Shown one piece after another: positions 15,901 to 24,679 of a stretch of DNA of 64,000 nt. A program made the position numbers and the translations under genes. Position 1 is the first letter of the stretch; each line of letters starts with the position of its first letter. The notes beneath the pieces were generated by a model. It was not told the DNA's origin and did no database searches. It was given only the letters and a program-made list of their open reading frames with translations. This DNA comes from CAVSRC01 sp963730325. GTDB lineage: Bacteria > Pseudomonadota > Alphaproteobacteria > Rhizobiales > Kaistiaceae. The stretch is taken from contig CAVSRC010000008.1 in NCBI GenBank assembly GCA_963730325.1, forward strand, positions 124,001 to 188,000, read 5' to 3'.

Positions 15901-16869
15901 TTACATTCCGTACTGCTTCAGGATCTCGTCGACGTTGTCCTTGGTGATCCGGGTCGTCGCCAGGGTGATGGTCTTCTCGACCTTCTCGCCGTTGAGATAC
16001 TTGATGGCCTGGCGAAGTCCCTCGGCGCCCGGGGTCGGGTAGGTGAAGGTGGCCGTGAGAATGCCCTTCTTGACGAAGGTCACGCCCTCGTCGGGCAATC
16101 CGTCGATGCCGATGAACTTCATCTCGTTCTCGCGGCCGACGTCCTTGGCGGCGAGATAGGCGCCGTAGGCCATCGGATCGTTGTGGCCGTAGACCAGGTC
16201 GATCTTCTCGTTATTGCGCAGAGCGGTCGACATGATGTTGTAGGCCTGATCCTGCTTCCAGTCGGCCGACTGCTGGTTGAGCAGATACTTGATGCCCGGC
16301 TCCTTGTCGGTGAATTCGTGGAAGCCGTCATGGCGGTCGTGCGCCGGCTGGGTGCCGAGGCCGCCCCAGATCTCGACGACGTTGCCGGCGGCCTTGCCCG
16401 CTCCGCCGAGCACCTCGACGGCGAACTTGCCGGCTTCCTCGCCGATCAGCTTGTTGTCGCCGCCGACGAACTGCACGTACTTGTCGGTGTCGACGTTGCG
16501 GTCGAGCACGAAGACCGGAATGCCGGCATCGATCGCCTCGAGCACGACGCCGGTCAGGCCCGCAGATTCCTTCGGCGAGATAAGCAGCGCGTCGACTTCC
16601 TGACGGATCAGGTTCTCGACGTCGGCGACCTGCTTCTCGGTCTTGTCCTGGCCGTCGGTGATGATGAGGTTCACCTCGGGGTTCTTCGCCGCTTCGGCGA
16701 TAATGTCCTTGTTGAATTGCGCACGCCACGGCTCGATCGTGGTCACCTGAGAGAACCCGATCGTCCATTTCTTGTCGGCGGCGAAAGCACCGGTTGCAGA
16801 TGTCAGCATGGTCGACGCGCCGAGGCTCGCGGCCACGGCCGTCAGAATCAAGAAGTCACGGCGTTTCAT
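15901..16869 (-). CDS. Ribose-type periplasmic sugar-binding protein
   Basis: 322-residue binding protein of the RbsB/XylF group (Peripla_BP_4). It has an N-terminal signal (MKRRDFLILTAVAASLG, cleavage near AFAAD) and a body beginning WTIGFSQVTTIEPWRAQFN. The motifs LISPKESAGL and VFVLDRNVDTD are characteristic of sugar binders. The ATG is preceded by GGAGGAAA at ideal distance, so I rejected the GTG 15 bases upstream. Its start overlaps the permease stop by 14 bases. Order here is ATPase, permease, binding protein, isomerase. KRR at the start could be read as a Tat motif, but RRDF followed by Leu/Ile fits Sec or Tat. Confidence 0.9.
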   Translation of the reverse strand: MKRRDFLILTAVAASLGASTMLTSATGAFAADKKWTIGFSQVTTIEPWRAQFNKDIIAEAAKNPEVNLIITDGQDKTEKQVADVENLIRQEVDALLISPKESAGLTGVVLEAIDAGIPVFVLDRNVDTDKYVQFVGGDNKLIGEEAGKFAVEVLGGAGKAAGNVVEIWGGLGTQPAHDRHDGFHEFTDKEPGIKYLLNQQSADWKQDQAYNIMSTALRNNEKIDLVYGHNDPMAYGAYLAAKDVGRENEMKFIGIDGLPDEGVTFVKKGILTATFTYPTPGAEGLRQAIKYLNGEKVEKTITLATTRITKDNVDEILKQYGM

Positions 16870-18169
16870 TGACGTTTCCTCCACTGTTGCGAGACGTTAA
16901 GTCGCTCGACGACCGCGGGGACGCGGACGTTTCGGTGTGCGCCGGCCGGCGCAGAAATGTGAAAAACTCGGCCATGTTGCGCTCCTGTACGAGCACGGTG
17001 CCGACGATGATCAGTCCCTTGAGAACGAGTTGAACGTTCGATGGGATGTTGTGCAGCTGCAGAATGTTGGACAGCAGGCCGAAGATCAGCACGCCGCAGA
17101 AGGTGCCGGTCAGGCTGCCGCGCCCGCCCATCAGGCTGGTGCCGCCGATGACGACCGCGGCGATGGCGTCGAGCTCGAGCCCGGAGCCCGCGTCCGGCTT
17201 GCCCTGGCGGTACTGCGCGACATAGAGCACGGCGGCGATGCCCGCGAGCAGGCCGGAGATCGCATAGGTCGCCAGCTTGACGTGCCCGGTGTTGATGCCG
17301 GAGAGCCGCGCCGCCTCCTCGTTGCCGCCGACGGCATAGACGTATCGGCCGAACGGCGTGAAGCGCAGCACGGCGCCATAGATGACCAGCGCGCCGATAA
17401 AGAAGACGCCCGGTACCGGCACGATGCCGAAGACCAGCGACCTGAGCATGTCGAAATTCTCGGTCGCGTTGGTGCCGGTATAGACCGGCAGGACAGCGTT
17501 GTTCTGGCCGGCGGTCAGGCGCGCGAAGCCGAGCGCGGCCACCATCATCGCCAGGGTGGCGATGAACGGCTGCAGGCGGCCGGCCACGATAATGAAGCCG
17601 TTGATCGAGCCGAGCAGCAGGCAGACGAATGGCGCCACGATGAGAACGCCGAGCACGCCGAACTTGGTGCCGATCTGCGGCAGGAGAAACCACAGGGCGA
17701 GCCCGCCGAGCGCGGCGGCGACAAGACCGGGCATGACGAGCCCGCGGGTGGCGTCGAGGGCGACCTCGCGCTGGCGATGACCGACGGCGCCGGACTTCGC
17801 CGCGTTGTGGAACACGAAACGCACCAGAACGAAACCAAGAAAGCCGACGCCAAGGACGACCGTCGGCACCCCGACCAGCGCCGCCGGCGTGTATCCCGGA
17901 ACGGTCAGCAGCATGGCGCAGACAACCGAGCCGACCGCGAGCAGGGAACCGACCGAAAGGTCGATGCCGCCGGTTATGATGACGGCGGTCATGCCGGTGG
18001 CGACCAGGCCGACAATCGATACCTGGCGCAGCACGTCGAGCAGGTTGCCGTAGGACAGGAAGATATTGTGCCCCGACGAGGTGGTCGGCGAGGCAGCGAA
18101 GCCGACGATGAAGATGACGCCCAGGCCCCACCAGAGCTTGGTGCGCGAGATGAGCTTCAGGATATTCAC
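16856..18169 (-). CDS. Ribose-type ABC sugar permease with internal insertion
   Basis: Inner-membrane permease of the RbsC/AraH family, 437 residues against about 320-340 for RbsC. Family motifs are clear: TGMTAVIITGGIDLSVGSLLA, GRLQPFIATLAMM, GGNEEAARLSGI and GGTSLMGGRGSLTGT. Between the second motif pair, at about residues 105-190, lies an extra segment with two more hydrophobic helices and a charged loop (AAKSGAVGHRQREVALDATRG). The C-terminus has an added polar Ser/Asn-rich tail. Start is GTG, overlapping the ATPase stop (GTGA). Confidence 0.9.
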   Translation of the reverse strand: MNILKLISRTKLWWGLGVIFIVGFAASPTTSSGHNIFLSYGNLLDVLRQVSIVGLVATGMTAVIITGGIDLSVGSLLAVGSVVCAMLLTVPGYTPAALVGVPTVVLGVGFLGFVLVRFVFHNAAKSGAVGHRQREVALDATRGLVMPGLVAAALGGLALWFLLPQIGTKFGVLGVLIVAPFVCLLLGSINGFIIVAGRLQPFIATLAMMVAALGFARLTAGQNNAVLPVYTGTNATENFDMLRSLVFGIVPVPGVFFIGALVIYGAVLRFTPFGRYVYAVGGNEEAARLSGINTGHVKLATYAISGLLAGIAAVLYVAQYRQGKPDAGSGLELDAIAAVVIGGTSLMGGRGSLTGTFCGVLIFGLLSNILQLHNIPSNVQLVLKGLIIVGTVLVQERNMAEFFTFLRRPAHTETSASPRSSSDLTSRNSGGNVNETP

Positions 18170-19746
18170 GCCAGACTTCTCCCAATATTGGCGCTGCGCG
18201 GCGCGGCAAGCAGCATGATGCGGTCCTCGGTTGCTTCCTCGTGGGAGAGCATGCCGGTCTGCCTTCCCTCGGCCATGACCAGAATGCGGTCGCCCAGAAG
18301 CAGAAGCTCAGGCAGATCGGAACTGACGATGACGATCGCCAGGCCGGCGCGTGAGAGATGAAAGATCAGGTCGTAGATTTCACGCTTGGCGCCGACATCG
18401 ATGCCGCGAGTCGGCTCGTCGAGCAGCAGCACGCGCGGCTGCGTGGCCAGCCATTTGCCGATCACCACCTTCTGCTGGTTGCCACCCGAGAGCGTATTGA
18501 CGCTCTGATCGATGTCGCTGCAGCGTATGGCCAGCGTGTCGACGGCATGGCGCGCGAGGTCCGCCTCGCCGGCAAAGGAGCGCAGGCCGAAACGCGACAG
18601 GTTGCCGACAAGGGGCAGGGCGATGTTGTCGGTAATGGACGCGCCGAGATGCAGCCCCTGGCTCTTTCTGTCCTCGGTCACCAGGGCGATGCCGAACCGG
18701 CGCGCTTCCTGCGGCGAGCCGATGACGACGGGCTTGCCGTCGAGCGCGATCTGGCCGCTGGCATGACCGGCGTCGACACCGAAGATCGTTTGCAGGATTT
18801 CCGTGCGGCCCGAGCCGAGAAGCCCGCCGATGGCGAGAATCTCGCCAGCGTGAACGTCGAAGCTGACGCCGTCGAGGACGCGCTGCCAGCCCTGCCGCGT
18901 GGGTACGGAAAGCGACAGGTCACTGACGGAAAGCACGACGCTCTCGCCGATGACGCGATCGACCTGCCCGGCCTCCAGCAGTTCGCGTCCGACCATGGCG
19001 CCGATGATGCGGTCGGCGCTCATCTTCGCCATGTCTTCGGTGAGCACGTGACGGCCGTCGCGAAACACGGTGATGCGGTCGGCGAGGTGAAGCACCTCGT
19101 CGATGCGGTGCGAGATGTAGATGACCGCCACGCCGCTTTCGGCGAGCTGACGGATGATCTTGAACAGGCGGTTGCATTCCGCCGGCGACAGGGCGGAAGT
19201 CGGCTCGTCCATGATGAGCACGCGCGCCGACAGCGACAGGGCCTTGGCGATCTCGACCAGTTGCTGCTCGCCGATGCGCAGGCCACCGACACGAGTATCG
19301 GGATCGAGGTTGATGCCCAGCCGCTTGAGCAGGCCGCCCGCGGCATCGGCACAGGCCTTGCGATTGACGAATAGTCCGGCAATGAGCGGCTCACGCCCGA
19401 GAAATATGTTTTCGGCCACGCTCAGTTCGGGCGCCAGGTTGAGTTCCTGATGGATGATGGCGATGCCGGCCGCTTCCGCCGCCGAAACGTCATGGAAGCT
19501 GACCTCGGCCCCATCCATCGTGATGGTGCCTTCGTACTGGCCGTAAACGCCGGAGAGGATCTTCATCAGCGTCGACTTGCCGGCGCCGTTCTCTCCCATC
19601 AGGCCGTGCACTTCGCCGGACCGGACGCCGAAGTGGACGTCTTCGAGCGCGGTGATGCCACCGAACCGCTTGGTGATGCCGGAGACCGACAGGATAGCCT
19701 GCGGCCCGCTTCCCTCGATCTCGGTCGCCGAAGGGGATGTGCTCAT
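18166..19746 (-). CDS. Ribose-type ABC sugar importer ATPase (double cassette)
   Basis: Two fused ATP-binding cassettes, as in RbsA/MglA/XylG, 526 residues. The first has Walker A GENGAGKST, signature LRIGEQQLVEIA and Walker B VLIMDEPTSAL. The second has the degenerate Walker A GLLGSGRTE usual for this family, signature LSGGNQQKVVIGKW and LLLDEPTRGID. I chose the ATG of MSTSPS; an in-frame ATG 30 bases upstream is also possible. The promoter region is shared with the divergent LacI gene and contains one operator copy 47 bases upstream of this start. Confidence 0.92.
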   Translation of the reverse strand: MSTSPSATEIEGSGPQAILSVSGITKRFGGITALEDVHFGVRSGEVHGLMGENGAGKSTLMKILSGVYGQYEGTITMDGAEVSFHDVSAAEAAGIAIIHQELNLAPELSVAENIFLGREPLIAGLFVNRKACADAAGGLLKRLGINLDPDTRVGGLRIGEQQLVEIAKALSLSARVLIMDEPTSALSPAECNRLFKIIRQLAESGVAVIYISHRIDEVLHLADRITVFRDGRHVLTEDMAKMSADRIIGAMVGRELLEAGQVDRVIGESVVLSVSDLSLSVPTRQGWQRVLDGVSFDVHAGEILAIGGLLGSGRTEILQTIFGVDAGHASGQIALDGKPVVIGSPQEARRFGIALVTEDRKSQGLHLGASITDNIALPLVGNLSRFGLRSFAGEADLARHAVDTLAIRCSDIDQSVNTLSGGNQQKVVIGKWLATQPRVLLLDEPTRGIDVGAKREIYDLIFHLSRAGLAIVIVSSDLPELLLLGDRILVMAEGRQTGMLSHEEATEDRIMLLAAPRSANIGRSLA

Positions 19747-19792
19747 GATGGGGCGGCCTCCCTTCCGCCTCGTCATAGTCCCGGCATGCTAA

Positions 19793-19805
19793 TCTAAACG
19801 TTTCG
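19793..19805. promoter_or_regulatory. LacI-family operator, copy 1
   Basis: TCTAAACGTTTCG, centred on the palindrome AAACGTTT, lies just upstream of the importer ATPase gene. It is the exact reverse complement of the 13 bases at copy 2. The central CG dyad is the hallmark of LacI/GalR-type sites. Binding here should repress the sugar operon. Confidence 0.75.
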
Positions 19806-19912
19806 AAATAGTCAACAGGCGATTTGAGCACAGCGTCGTGGACAGGCATTCCTTCTGCTGAATATGCTTGATTTTCTGACGGTTTTGTCCAAGATCGATT
19901 TGGCTAACGGCG

Positions 19913-19925
19913 CGAAACGTTTAGA
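19913..19925. promoter_or_regulatory. LacI-family operator, copy 2
   Basis: CGAAACGTTTAGA ends 4 bases before the chosen start of the LacI gene, so it probably mediates autoregulation. The centres of the two copies are 119 bases apart, about 11 helical turns, a spacing that would allow DNA looping by a tetrameric or paired repressor. Confidence 0.75.
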
Positions 19926-19929
19926 AAAA

Positions 19930-20979
19930 ATGGCAAAATCCAGACAGCGCACCCGGGGCACGGCAGACGCCCCGACCATGAATGACGTGGCGAGCGCCGC
20001 CGGTGTGTCGGTGGCGACGGTCTCGGCGCTGATCAACGGAACCGCCAAGGTCAGCCCCGCGCTCACGCGCCGTATCGAGGAGGCCATCGCCGCCATCGGC
20101 TATGAGCGCAACGCCATCGCGCGCAGCCTGAGGATGGGCGCGACCCGCACCGTCGGCCTGACGGTGACCGACATCCGCAACCCGTTTTTCACCGACCTCG
20201 TCTCGACCGTCCAGCACATCCTCAGCCGCGCCGGCTATGCGGTCATGGTGTGCTCCAACGACGAGACCCCCGAGTTACAACAGGAGCAGATCAAGCTGCT
20301 GCTCGATCGCGCGGTCGACGGGCTGATCATTGCCCCGACCGGCGAAGATTCCGACCTGCAACAGCTTCTGAGTTCGGTTCGCAAGCCCGTGGTCATGATC
20401 GACCGCACCTGCGACGGCCTGGAGATCGACACCGTCACGCTCGACAATCGCAAGGCGGCGCGCGACGCGACGAGCTACCTGCTTACCCTCGGTCATCGCC
20501 GTATCGGCTTCATCTCGGGGCCGCAACATGCATCGACCGGACGTGACCGCCTCGACGGATATCGCCAGGCCCTTGCGGCCGGCGGAGTCGCCTTCGCGCC
20601 CGAACTGGTCGAGGAAGGCAATTTCCGCGAGGCCGACGGCTACCGCGCCACCACCAAGCTCTTGGCGCAGCGGGAACGGCCCAGCGCCCTCTTCTCGGCC
20701 AACAACCTCATGACCATCGGTGCCATGAAGGCCGTGCGTGATATCGGCCTCAACTGCCCCAGCGACGTCTCGGTCGCCTGCTTCGACGATTTCCCCTGGG
20801 CCGACGTCTTCCATCCGCAGCTGACCACGGTCGCGCAGCCGGTACAGCAGTTGGCCGAACACGCCGCCGCCTTGCTGCTCGACCGGCTCTCCGGCAAGTC
20901 CGACGAGGCGCCCCGCCAGTTAGTTCTGCGCGGCCAGCTCATCATCCGCGAATCGTGCCGTCCGTTCGCTGGACCGTGA
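19930..20979 (+). CDS. LacI-family transcriptional regulator of the adjacent sugar cluster
   Basis: 349 residues. The N-terminal helix-turn-helix and hinge are canonical (TMNDVASAAGVSVATVSALING, then YERNAIARSLR), followed by a periplasmic-binding-like sensor domain (VGLTVTDIRNPFFTDLVS) and a typical end (SDVSVACFDDFPWADVFHPQLTTV). It is divergent from the importer and is almost certainly its repressor. I chose the ATG before AKSRQ because it places the operator just outside the gene; a longer frame from 19864 would add 22 residues and put the operator inside the coding region. No strong ribosome site precedes either start. Confidence 0.9.
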   Translation: MAKSRQRTRGTADAPTMNDVASAAGVSVATVSALINGTAKVSPALTRRIEEAIAAIGYERNAIARSLRMGATRTVGLTVTDIRNPFFTDLVSTVQHILSRAGYAVMVCSNDETPELQQEQIKLLLDRAVDGLIIAPTGEDSDLQQLLSSVRKPVVMIDRTCDGLEIDTVTLDNRKAARDATSYLLTLGHRRIGFISGPQHASTGRDRLDGYRQALAAGGVAFAPELVEEGNFREADGYRATTKLLAQRERPSALFSANNLMTIGAMKAVRDIGLNCPSDVSVACFDDFPWADVFHPQLTTVAQPVQQLAEHAAALLLDRLSGKSDEAPRQLVLRGQLIIRESCRPFAGP

Positions 20980-21032
20980 CGCCCAACAAGCGCCCTTCTC
21001 GAGAAAGTCGTCGGTGCAGGGGAGAGAGGGGC

Positions 21033-21108
21033 TGGTGCCCAGGGGCGGAATTGAACCACCGACACGCGGATTTTCAATCCGCTGCTCTACCAACTGAGCT
21101 ACCTGGGC
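21033..21108 (-). tRNA. tRNA-Phe (GAA)
   Basis: 76-base cloverleaf with encoded CCA. Acceptor arms GCCCAGG/CCTGGGC, D loop AGCTCAGTTGGTAGAGC, anticodon stem GCGGA/TCCGC with loop TTGAAAA, and T loop GGTTCAATTCC. Confidence 0.95.
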
Positions 21109-21203
21109 AACACAGGCGCCGCGGATCATCCGGCCGCGGCGCGTGGCGTTTATAGTGAAACCGCGGTGGGGTGTCCAGTTCGGCAGCGGGGCGGTAACGG
21201 GCC

Positions 21204-21894
21204 CTATTTTCCGAGGATTTCCACGGTCCAGGCGGCCAGCGTGTCGGCCAGTTCGGCGCGCACATCGGCGTCCTTGCGCCCGCTCTTGGCCGGCACCTTG
21301 AAGGAGTGGTTGCCACCCTCGACCAGATGCAGGGTGGCGGCCCTGCCGAGGCGGCGGCAGAGAGGCTCCAGCAAGCTCAACTGGGCGAATTCGTCGCGCG
21401 TCCCCTGCAGGAAGAGCATGGGCACGCCAACGTCTTTCAGGTGATCGCCGCGCTCGTCGCCGGGTTTGCCCGGCGCATGGAGCGGAAAGCCGAGGAAGGC
21501 GAGGCCAACAACGCCGGCGAGCGGTTCCAGCGCCGCGGCCTGCGAGGTCATGCGGCCGCCGAACGACTTGCCGCCGGCGACGAGCGGCAGCCCGGGCGCC
21601 CGGTGGGCCGCCTCGGCGACCGCCGCACGGACGGTGGCATGGGCGCAGGGCCGGCGAATCCGGCCGGCGGCTTCCGGCTTCCATGTAGGGGAACTGATAG
21701 CGCAGCGTCGCCATGCCGCGCTCGGCCAGTGCCGCGGCCATGGTGGCGAGGAACGGGTGGCGCATGCCGGCACCGGCGCCGTGGGCCAGCACATAGAGGG
21801 CGCGGGCGCGCGAGGGCAGCGTCAGCAGGCCAGAAACGCGGCGCTCCGGCTCCACGGCAAAGCTGAGTTCCACGGCATCAAGCCCGTCCGTCAC
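21204..21894 (-). pseudogene. Alpha/beta hydrolase (KANL3/Tex30-like), frameshifted
   Basis: Two overlapping frames together make one normal protein of about 230 residues. The first half (GTG start, VTDGLDAVELSF..., with YVLAHGAGAGMRHPF and TLRYQFPYMEAGSRRPDSPA) stops matching near 21650. The second half, shifted by one base, starts at AHATVRAAVAEAA and contains the nucleophile elbow GGKSFGGRM and the end segment LVEGGNHSF. One extra base in the run CCCTGCGCCC (21641-21650) explains the break. It may be a true mutation or a sequencing error. The start overlaps the end of yacG by 17 bases. Confidence 0.8.
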
Positions 21895-22108
21895 CGCCCT
21901 CCCCCTCCTCCTCGCCGTCGGGATCGTCTTCTTCCACGGCGGGAATGGCATAGGAACCCGACAGCCAGCGGTTCAGGTCGATCGTGGCGCAGCGCTTCGA
22001 GCAGAAGGGATGCAGCGCCCGGTCCGACGGCTTGCCGCAGATGGGGCATTTGCCGCGCGGCCTCAGCGGCACGATCTCGGCGCTCTGCGGCTTGTCAGCG
22101 TCCGCCAT
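21878..22108 (-). CDS. yacG: DNA gyrase inhibitor YacG, zinc-binding
   Basis: 76 residues with the zinc knuckle formed by Cys21, Cys24, Cys36 and Cys40 (CPICGK and FCSKRC) and the following DLNRWLSGSYAIP, typical of YacG. The C-terminus is a run of Asp/Glu/Gly. E. coli YacG binds GyrB and inhibits supercoiling. It lies 11 bases after maf, the usual alphaproteobacterial order. Confidence 0.92.
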   Translation of the reverse strand: MADADKPQSAEIVPLRPRGKCPICGKPSDRALHPFCSKRCATIDLNRWLSGSYAIPAVEEDDPDGEEEGEGGDGRA

Positions 22109-22119
22109 TGTCGCGCCGC

Positions 22120-22743
22120 CTAGCCAGCATTCAGCCAGTTGAAATGGATGGGATAGCCCTCGCCGGTGATGAGCGACATGGTCTCGTAGAGCGGCAGGCC
22201 GACGACGTTGGTATAGGAGCCGGAGAGCTTGACGACGAAAGCGCCGGCGATGCCCTGCACGGCATAGCCGCCGGCCTTGCCGCGCCATTCGCCGGAGGCG
22301 AGATAGGAATCGACGTCCTCGCGGGAGAGCCGCTTGAAGCGCACCCGCGTCTCGACCAGACGGCGGCGCAGATGGCCGCTGGCGTTGACCAGCACCACGC
22401 CGGTATGCACGCGATGGGCACGGCCGGAGAGCTGGCGCAGGCAGACGGCGGCCTCCTCGATGGATTCCGCCTTGCCGAGAATGCGGCGGCCGACGCTGAC
22501 CACGGTGTCGGCCGCGATGATCAGGGCACCGGCAAGGTCGTCTTCGGTCCTGGCCAGCGCCAACGCGGCGTTCGCCTTCTCCTCGGCAAGCCGTTTGGCG
22601 AGGTTGCGCGGCGGTTCGCTCTTCTTCGGCGTCTCGTCGATGGTGACCGGCATCACCCGGTCGGGCTCGACGCCGATCTGGGCGAGCAGGGCCAGGCGCC
22701 GCGGAGAGCCTGAAGCGAGGATGAGTTTGAGGCGCCCGGCCAT
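22120..22743 (-). CDS. maf: Maf-family nucleotide pyrophosphatase
   Basis: 207-residue house-cleaning enzyme that hydrolyses non-canonical or excess nucleoside triphosphates. The N-terminal ASGSPRR motif, LIIAADTVV with the catalytic Asp, and GKAGGYAVQGIAG with SYTNVVGLPL are all present. ATG start; an upstream TTG would add 6 residues. Confidence 0.92.
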   Translation of the reverse strand: MAGRLKLILASGSPRRLALLAQIGVEPDRVMPVTIDETPKKSEPPRNLAKRLAEEKANAALALARTEDDLAGALIIAADTVVSVGRRILGKAESIEEAAVCLRQLSGRAHRVHTGVVLVNASGHLRRRLVETRVRFKRLSREDVDSYLASGEWRGKAGGYAVQGIAGAFVVKLSGSYTNVVGLPLYETMSLITGEGYPIHFNWLNAG

Positions 22744-22858
22744 TCTGGTTCCGTCAGGCAAGTGGATGGGGGCGCGCCGCAGCCGGCGGGAAGCGAATGG
22801 AGAGGCGGCCCCTGGTCGCCTCGTAGCTAGCGGATCGCGGGCGGATTGTGAACACGCT

Positions 22859-23350
22859 TCACCCCTTCCAGTAAAGCGCTGCGACCAGGGTGAACAGGCA
22901 GCGGGCGGTCGACCGGTCGAGGTCGATCTTGCCCTTCAGGCGTTCGCGCAGCAGCTCGGCGCCCTCGTTATGCAGGCCGCGGCGGCCCATGTCGATGGCC
23001 TCGAACTGGGCCGGCGGGGTGCTGCCGACGGCGCCGTAATAGGCGTCGCAGACGACGTAATAGTCCCGCATGACGCCCTTCAGCGGCGTCATCGACAGGA
23101 TATGCCTGACCAGCGGCCGGTCGCGTTCGTCGCGGATGTCGAAGATCAGCCGGCGGTTGGCGACCGACAGGCGCAGGTGGAATTCCCCGTCGTGGGCCCC
23201 TGCGGGTGTGAAGACGTTGTCGGCGAGCAGGTCGCGCATGGCGGCGGCGCGCTCGTGTTCGATATGGGGCGTGCTGCGCCGCGTCACGCCGTCGTCAAGC
23301 TGGACGGCGACCAGCCTGCCGTTGGGTTCGCGTGTCCTCTCCCCGCTCAC
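22859..23350 (-). CDS. UPF0262 family protein
   Basis: 163 residues, GTG start overlapping the hisD stop (GTGA). It contains HIEHERAAAMRDLLADN, DIRDE and LKGVMRDYYVVCDAYY, characteristic of UPF0262, a family restricted to alphaproteobacteria and found downstream of hisD. Function unknown. The C-terminal RSTARCLFTLVAALYWKG is also typical. Confidence 0.88.
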   Translation of the reverse strand: MSGERTREPNGRLVAVQLDDGVTRRSTPHIEHERAAAMRDLLADNVFTPAGAHDGEFHLRLSVANRRLIFDIRDERDRPLVRHILSMTPLKGVMRDYYVVCDAYYGAVGSTPPAQFEAIDMGRRGLHNEGAELLRERLKGKIDLDRSTARCLFTLVAALYWKG

Positions 23351-24645
23351 GACGACCGGTTGAGCCGGATTGAGACGGAGCGGGCGTGGGCGCCGAGGCC
23401 CTCGGCTTCGGCAAGCGTGACGGCGGCATCGCCGAGGGTGCGGAGCTGATCGGGTCCGAGCTTGAGCAGCGAGGAACGCTTGACGAAGTCGTACACCGAG
23501 AGGCCGGAGGAGTAGCGCGCCGAGCGCGCGGTCGGCAGGACGTGGTTGGTTCCGCCGAGATAGTCGCCGATGACTTCCGGCGTGTAGCGGCCGAGGAAGA
23601 CCGCGCCGGCATTGCGCACGCGCAGGAGCAGGGCCTCCGGGTCGGCAACGGCAAGCTCGAGATGTTCCGGCGCGATGCGGTTGGCGAGTTCCATCGCGGC
23701 GTTGAGCGATTTCACCACGATGACGGCACCGTGGTCGCTCCAGCTCGCCCCGGCGATCTTACCGCGCGGCAGAGCCTGCAACTGGCGATCGACGGCGGCG
23801 GTGACACGGTCGGCCAGTTCGGCGGAATCGGTGATCAGGATCGACTGCGCCGCGGCGTCGTGCTCGGCCTGGGCGAGAAGGTCGGCGGCGAGCCAGTCGG
23901 GGTCGTTGTCGCCGTCGGCGACGATCAGCACCTCGGAGGGGCCGGCGATGGTGTCGATGCCGACGGTGCCGAAGACCAGGCGCTTGGCGGCGGCGACGTA
24001 GTCGCGCCCCGGTCCGACGATCTTGTCGACCGGCCTGATGGTCTCGGTGCCGTAGGCGAGCGCGGCGATCGCCTGGGCACCGCCGACGCGATAGACCTCG
24101 TCGACGCCGGCGATGCGCGCGGCATAGAGGACCAGCGGGCTGGTGACGCCCGGCGGCGTCGGCACCACCATGACGATGCGCTCGACGCCTGCGACCTTGG
24201 CGGGAATCGCATTCATCAGCACCGACGAGGGATAGGCGGCGGTGCCGCCCGGCGTGTAGAGGCCGGCGGATTCGAGCGCCGTCCAGCGCGTGCCGAGCTC
24301 GACGCCGATTTCGTCGGTGTAGCGGTCGTCGGCCGGCATCTGGCGGCGGTGGTGGGCGGCGATGCGGTCGCGGGCGAGCAGCAGCGCATCGCGCTCGGCC
24401 GGCGGCACCGCCTCCTCGGCGGCATCCATCGCCTCCTCGGAGATGCGCAGCTGATCGGCGGTGAGCGCCAGGCGGTCGTATTTCTCGGTGTATTCGATCA
24501 GCGCCGCGTCGCCGCGCTGGCGTACTTGATCGATGATCTCGCGCGCCGCCCGGTCGACATCGTCGGCCATTTCGCGCTTGTCGTTGATGAGCGCCGCGAA
24601 GCGCGCTTCGAAATCGGCATCGGATTGGACAAGTCTGATGGCCAC
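23347..24645 (-). CDS. hisD: Histidinol dehydrogenase
   Basis: 432 residues, last two steps of histidine synthesis (histidinol to histidine, NAD-dependent, zinc enzyme). Visible are SAGLYTPGGTAAYPSSVLMN, VDKIVGPGRDYVAAAK, GPSEVLIVAD, and the catalytic Glu-His in APEHLEL, then GTNHVLPT. I chose the GTG of the segment reading AIRLVQSDADFE; the longer frame upstream enters the DUF2948 gene. It lies 34 bases downstream of that gene. Confidence 0.95.
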   Translation of the reverse strand: MAIRLVQSDADFEARFAALINDKREMADDVDRAAREIIDQVRQRGDAALIEYTEKYDRLALTADQLRISEEAMDAAEEAVPPAERDALLLARDRIAAHHRRQMPADDRYTDEIGVELGTRWTALESAGLYTPGGTAAYPSSVLMNAIPAKVAGVERIVMVVPTPPGVTSPLVLYAARIAGVDEVYRVGGAQAIAALAYGTETIRPVDKIVGPGRDYVAAAKRLVFGTVGIDTIAGPSEVLIVADGDNDPDWLAADLLAQAEHDAAAQSILITDSAELADRVTAAVDRQLQALPRGKIAGASWSDHGAVIVVKSLNAAMELANRIAPEHLELAVADPEALLLRVRNAGAVFLGRYTPEVIGDYLGGTNHVLPTARSARYSSGLSVYDFVKRSSLLKLGPDQLRTLGDAAVTLAEAEGLGAHARSVSIRLNRSS

Positions 24646-24679
24646 GTTGGCGTCCCCAGGGTCTCCAGCGACGCCACCG

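Noticed and set aside
21018..21032. Half REP-like sequence GGGGAGAGAGGGGC near tRNA-Phe, and CCTCTCCC near tRNA-Thr (about 26960)
   Set aside because: Only one arm is present in each case, so no hairpin forms; purine-rich coincidence is likely.
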